Assembly: GCF_022832385.1 (NCBI RefSeq)
Contig: NZ_JALHLE010000036.1
Coordinates: 1-63,821, forward strand
Source: Novosphingobium album (ex Hu et al. 2023)
GTDB taxonomy: Bacteria; Pseudomonadota; Alphaproteobacteria; Sphingomonadales; Sphingomonadaceae
DNA: 63,821 nt
Direction of reading: 5' to 3'
Positions 61,240 through 63,821 of the stretch are shown here, piece by piece. The number at the start of each line of letters is the position of its first letter. The stretch's first letter is position 1. The notes beneath the pieces were generated by a model. The model was not told where the DNA came from. It saw only the letters and a program-made list of their open reading frames with translations, and did no database searches. The position numbers and the translations under genes were made by a program.

Positions 61240-63426
61240 ATGGCCGAACTCATCATCCGCCGCGGACTCGAGGAACCGAACACCTCGGGCAGCTTCGTCC
61301 CGCACAAGCCGCAGCGCCCGGAAAAGTCGCTGCCGGGCAAGAGGTTCCAGATCGTTTCGGACTATGCACCGGCCGGCGACCAGCCCACCGCGATCGCCGA
61401 ACTCACCGCCTCCGCGCTGGAAGGCGAGAAGACGCAGGTGCTGCTCGGCGTCACCGGATCGGGCAAGACCTTCACGATGGCCAAGGTGATCGAGGAACTG
61501 CAGCGCCCGGCGCTGATCCTCGCCCCCAACAAGATCCTCGCCGCGCAGCTCTATGGTGAGATGAAGGACTTCTTTCCCGAGAACGCGGTCGAATATTTCG
61601 TCTCGTACTACGACTACTACCAGCCCGAGGCCTACGTTCCCCGGTCAGACACCTACATCGAGAAGGAAAGCTCGGTGAACGAGGCGATCGACCGGATGCG
61701 CCACTCAGCCACCCGCGCCCTGCTCGAACGCGACGACGTGATCATCGTCGCCTCGGTCTCGTGCCTCTACGGCATCGGCTCGGTCGAGACCTATTCGGCG
61801 ATGATCTTCGACCTTGTTGCGGGCAAGGAGCAGGACCAGCGCGAGATCATCCACAAGCTCGTCGCCCTGCAGTACAAACGTAACGACCATGCCTTCGCAC
61901 GCGGCAACTTTCGCGTGCGCGGCGACAATCTGGAAATCTTCCCGTCACACTACGAGGACATGGCATGGCGCGTGTCCTTCTTCGGCGATGAGATCGAGGA
62001 GATCGCCGAGTTTGATCCGCTCACCGGGAAGAAGGGCACAACCCTCGACAAAGTGCGTATCTACGCGAACTCGCACTACGTCACGCCCGGCCCGACGATG
62101 AAGCAGGCGGCGGACGCCATCCGCTTCGAACTGACCGAGCGACTCAAGGAACTGGAGACCGAAGGCAAGCTGCTCGAAGCGCAGCGGCTGGAACAGCGCA
62201 CCAATTTCGATCTGGAGATGATCGCCGCCACCGGATCGTGCGCGGGGATCGAGAACTATTCGCGCTTCCTCACCGGCCGCCTGCCCGGCGAGCCGCCGCC
62301 GACGCTGTTTGAATACCTGCCCGACAATGCGCTGCTGTTCGTCGACGAAAGCCACCAGACGGTGCCGCAGATCGGCGCGATGGCGCGCGGCGACCACCGG
62401 CGCAAGTTGACGCTGGCCGAATACGGATTCCGCCTGCCCAGCTGCATCGACAACCGCCCGCTGCGCTTCAACGAATGGGACGCGATGCGCCCGCAGACGG
62501 TCGCCGTCTCGGCCACGCCCGGCGGCTGGGAAATGGAGCAGACCGGCGGCGTCTTCGCCGAACAGGTGATCCGCCCCACCGGGTTGATCGACCCGCCAGT
62601 AGAGATCCGCCCCGTCGAGGATCAGGTGCAGGACTGCATCGCCGAGTGCAAGGAAACGGCGGCCAAGGGCTACCGCACGCTCGTCACCACCCTTACCAAG
62701 CGCATGGCCGAGGACCTTACCGAATTCATGCACGAGGCGGGCGTGCGCGTGCGCTACATGCACTCCGACGTCGAGACGCTGGAGCGCATCGAACTGATCC
62801 GCGATCTGCGCATGGGCGTCTATGACGTGCTGGTGGGCATCAACCTGCTGCGCGAGGGCCTCGACATTCCCGAATGCGGCCTCGTGTGCATCCTCGATGC
62901 CGACAAGGAAGGCTTCCTGCGCTCAGAGACCTCGCTCATCCAGACCATCGGCCGCGCCGCGCGTAACGTCGATGGCCGCGTGATCCTCTATGCCGACCGC
63001 ATGACCGGCTCGATGGAACGCGCCATCGCCGAAACCGACCGCCGCCGCGCCAAGCAGGAAGAATACAACGCCGAACACGGCATCACCCCGCAAACGATCA
63101 AGCGCCGCATCGCGGATATCGTGGCGGACACCGCAAGCCGAGACGGCGTGGTGGTCGAGCTGGAAGACAACGAGCGCAACAACCTCGTCGGCCACAACCT
63201 GCGCGCCTACATCGAGGAACTCGAAGGCCGCATGCGCGCAGCGGCGGCCGACCTGGAGTTCGAGGAGGCCGGCCGGCTGCGCGACGAAATCCGGCGGCTG
63301 GAGGCGACGGAACTGGGCCTGCCGGAGGGCGAGCACAAGGCACCCAAGGTAGGGCGCAGCAACGAAGGAAAGCTAGGAACGCGCAAGATGCGGTACGGGA
63401 AAACGCAGCGAAAATGGGGGCGGTAG
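61240..63426 (+). CDS. uvrB: Excinuclease ABC subunit B
   Basis: UvrB verifies damage in nucleotide excision repair. The 728-residue protein has Walker A GVTGSGKTFT near residue 60, the beta-hairpin YYDYYQPEAYVPRSDTYIEK near 113, helicase motifs including DESHQT and NLLREGLDIPE, and a C-terminal UVR domain (FEEAGRLRDEIRRL). ATG at 61240 fits the family start FQIVSDYAPAGDQP after an extra N-terminal stretch of about 35 residues. A GAAC-N13-GTTC element upstream does not match the alphaproteobacterial SOS box. Confidence 0.97.
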   Translation: MAELIIRRGLEEPNTSGSFVPHKPQRPEKSLPGKRFQIVSDYAPAGDQPTAIAELTASALEGEKTQVLLGVTGSGKTFTMAKVIEELQRPALILAPNKILAAQLYGEMKDFFPENAVEYFVSYYDYYQPEAYVPRSDTYIEKESSVNEAIDRMRHSATRALLERDDVIIVASVSCLYGIGSVETYSAMIFDLVAGKEQDQREIIHKLVALQYKRNDHAFARGNFRVRGDNLEIFPSHYEDMAWRVSFFGDEIEEIAEFDPLTGKKGTTLDKVRIYANSHYVTPGPTMKQAADAIRFELTERLKELETEGKLLEAQRLEQRTNFDLEMIAATGSCAGIENYSRFLTGRLPGEPPPTLFEYLPDNALLFVDESHQTVPQIGAMARGDHRRKLTLAEYGFRLPSCIDNRPLRFNEWDAMRPQTVAVSATPGGWEMEQTGGVFAEQVIRPTGLIDPPVEIRPVEDQVQDCIAECKETAAKGYRTLVTTLTKRMAEDLTEFMHEAGVRVRYMHSDVETLERIELIRDLRMGVYDVLVGINLLREGLDIPECGLVCILDADKEGFLRSETSLIQTIGRAARNVDGRVILYADRMTGSMERAIAETDRRRAKQEEYNAEHGITPQTIKRRIADIVADTASRDGVVVELEDNERNNLVGHNLRAYIEELEGRMRAAAADLEFEEAGRLRDEIRRLEATELGLPEGEHKAPKVGRSNEGKLGTRKMRYGKTQRKWGR

Positions 63427-63465
63427 CGAGACCGGGCCGTTATTCGAGACACCAAGGGCCCCGTA

Positions 63466-63821
63466 TCAGTTCACGATGTGGAAGAAGATCTTCACGTGGA
63501 CGATCGCGCGCTTGCTTGCGGACAGGCCGGGGATCGGGTCGAGTGACCGGACCTTGCGCGCGACGCGGCTGATTTCCTTGTCGAGTACCGAGTGGCCGGT
63601 CGATTGCTCGATCCCCCAGCTGAGCACCTTGCCGTCACCGGTCACGACCACGCTCAGCCCGCCAATGCCTTCCAGTCCGTCATCCAGCGCGGCTTGCGGA
63701 TAGCGGATCAGGCTCGAATAGACCGCAGTCGACACCTGATCGTAATGCGCCCCGGCCTGCACCGGTGTCTCGGGCCTTGGCTTGATGTCCACGCCAGTGG
63801 CCGTGCCCGTTCCTACGCCTT
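63466..63821 (-). CDS. TonB C-terminal domain protein (5' cut by window)
   Basis: The visible 118 residues form a TonB C-terminal domain: YSSLIRYPQAALDDGLEG, SVVVTGDGKVLSWGIEQSTGHSVLD, then KRAIVHVKIFFHIVN. Upstream of the GTG at 63792 the frame stays open with a Gly/Thr linker (GVGTGTATG) to the window end, so the gene surely continues. It would energise TonB-dependent outer-membrane receptors. It converges on uvrB. Confidence 0.85.
   Translation of the reverse strand, partial: GVGTGTATGVDIKPRPETPVQAGAHYDQVSTAVYSSLIRYPQAALDDGLEGIGGLSVVVTGDGKVLSWGIEQSTGHSVLDKEISRVARKVRSLDPIPGLSASKRAIVHVKIFFHIVN

Overview
The window reads as a chromosomal segment of an alphaproteobacterium of the order Sphingomonadales, most like Novosphingobium. 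This rests on roughly 62-66% G+C in sampled coding lines, on the neighbourhoods rpsT-dnaA and rpmH-rnpA-yidD-yidC-engB, and on the general look of the proteins. The assignment is inference, since no search was run. Most of the DNA is housekeeping sequence. There are no rRNA genes, CRISPR arrays, insertion sequences or phage genes, and I saw no tRNA.

Layout. 1-3.2 kb: NUDIX hydrolase, 6-phosphogluconolactonase, Dps, a GDT1-like membrane protein and a PMM-like HAD phosphatase, all on minus. 3.3-9 kb: a YbdG-like MscS channel diverging from an otsB-GH15-otsA trehalose operon. 9.2-10.7 kb: a PilZ-like small protein and galE. 10.7-23.5 kb: a cell-envelope island with a HupE/UreJ protein, two poly-Ser lipoproteins (DUF3500 and a secreted intradiol-dioxygenase-like protein), a GT39 glycosyltransferase, a large autotransporter, and a divergent two-component pair. 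The kinase of that pair has an unusual Pro/Gly/Met-rich periplasmic segment and is translationally coupled to an outer-membrane barrel. 23.6-28.3 kb: UDP-glucuronate 4-epimerase, UDP-glucose dehydrogenase, a diguanylate cyclase, and an AT-rich patch with a winged-helix regulator.

28.3-34.5 kb: a LysR regulator and an fdsGBAD NAD-dependent formate dehydrogenase operon. Matching TTGAT-N11-ATCA operators lie in front of both. 34.5-39.9 kb: metallo-beta-lactamase-fold hydrolase, mutM, rpsT, dnaA and a degenerate GGDEF protein. 40-48.3 kb: DUF983, MoeB/ThiF, CobB, dapB-nth, a DUF6491 lipoprotein, two dicarboxylate symporters, dapE and a cupin. 48.3-52.5 kb: S1/P1 nuclease, GST, DUF2141, a Pit phosphate transporter, and a single protein fusing a NUDIX hydrolase to a DUF47 (PhoU-like) domain. 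52.6-56.1 kb: engB, yidC, yidD, rnpA and rpmH. 56.1-63.8 kb: a ClpP-fold-like periplasmic protein, comM, an LLM oxidoreductase, an alpha/beta hydrolase, a DUF3617 lipoprotein, uvrB and a TonB fragment cut by the window edge.

The strongest leads are: (1) the NUDIX-DUF47 fusion next to Pit; (2) the Met/Pro/Gly-rich sensor kinase with its palindrome-filled regulatory region and candidate direct-repeat sites; (3) the matched LysR operators of the formate dehydrogenase locus; (4) a UUCG terminator hairpin lying inside the 5' end of the hupE reading frame; (5) an MscS gene whose best ribosome-binding site has no ATG, GTG or TTG; and (6) a GGDEF domain that lost its catalytic site but kept an I-site-like RxxD.
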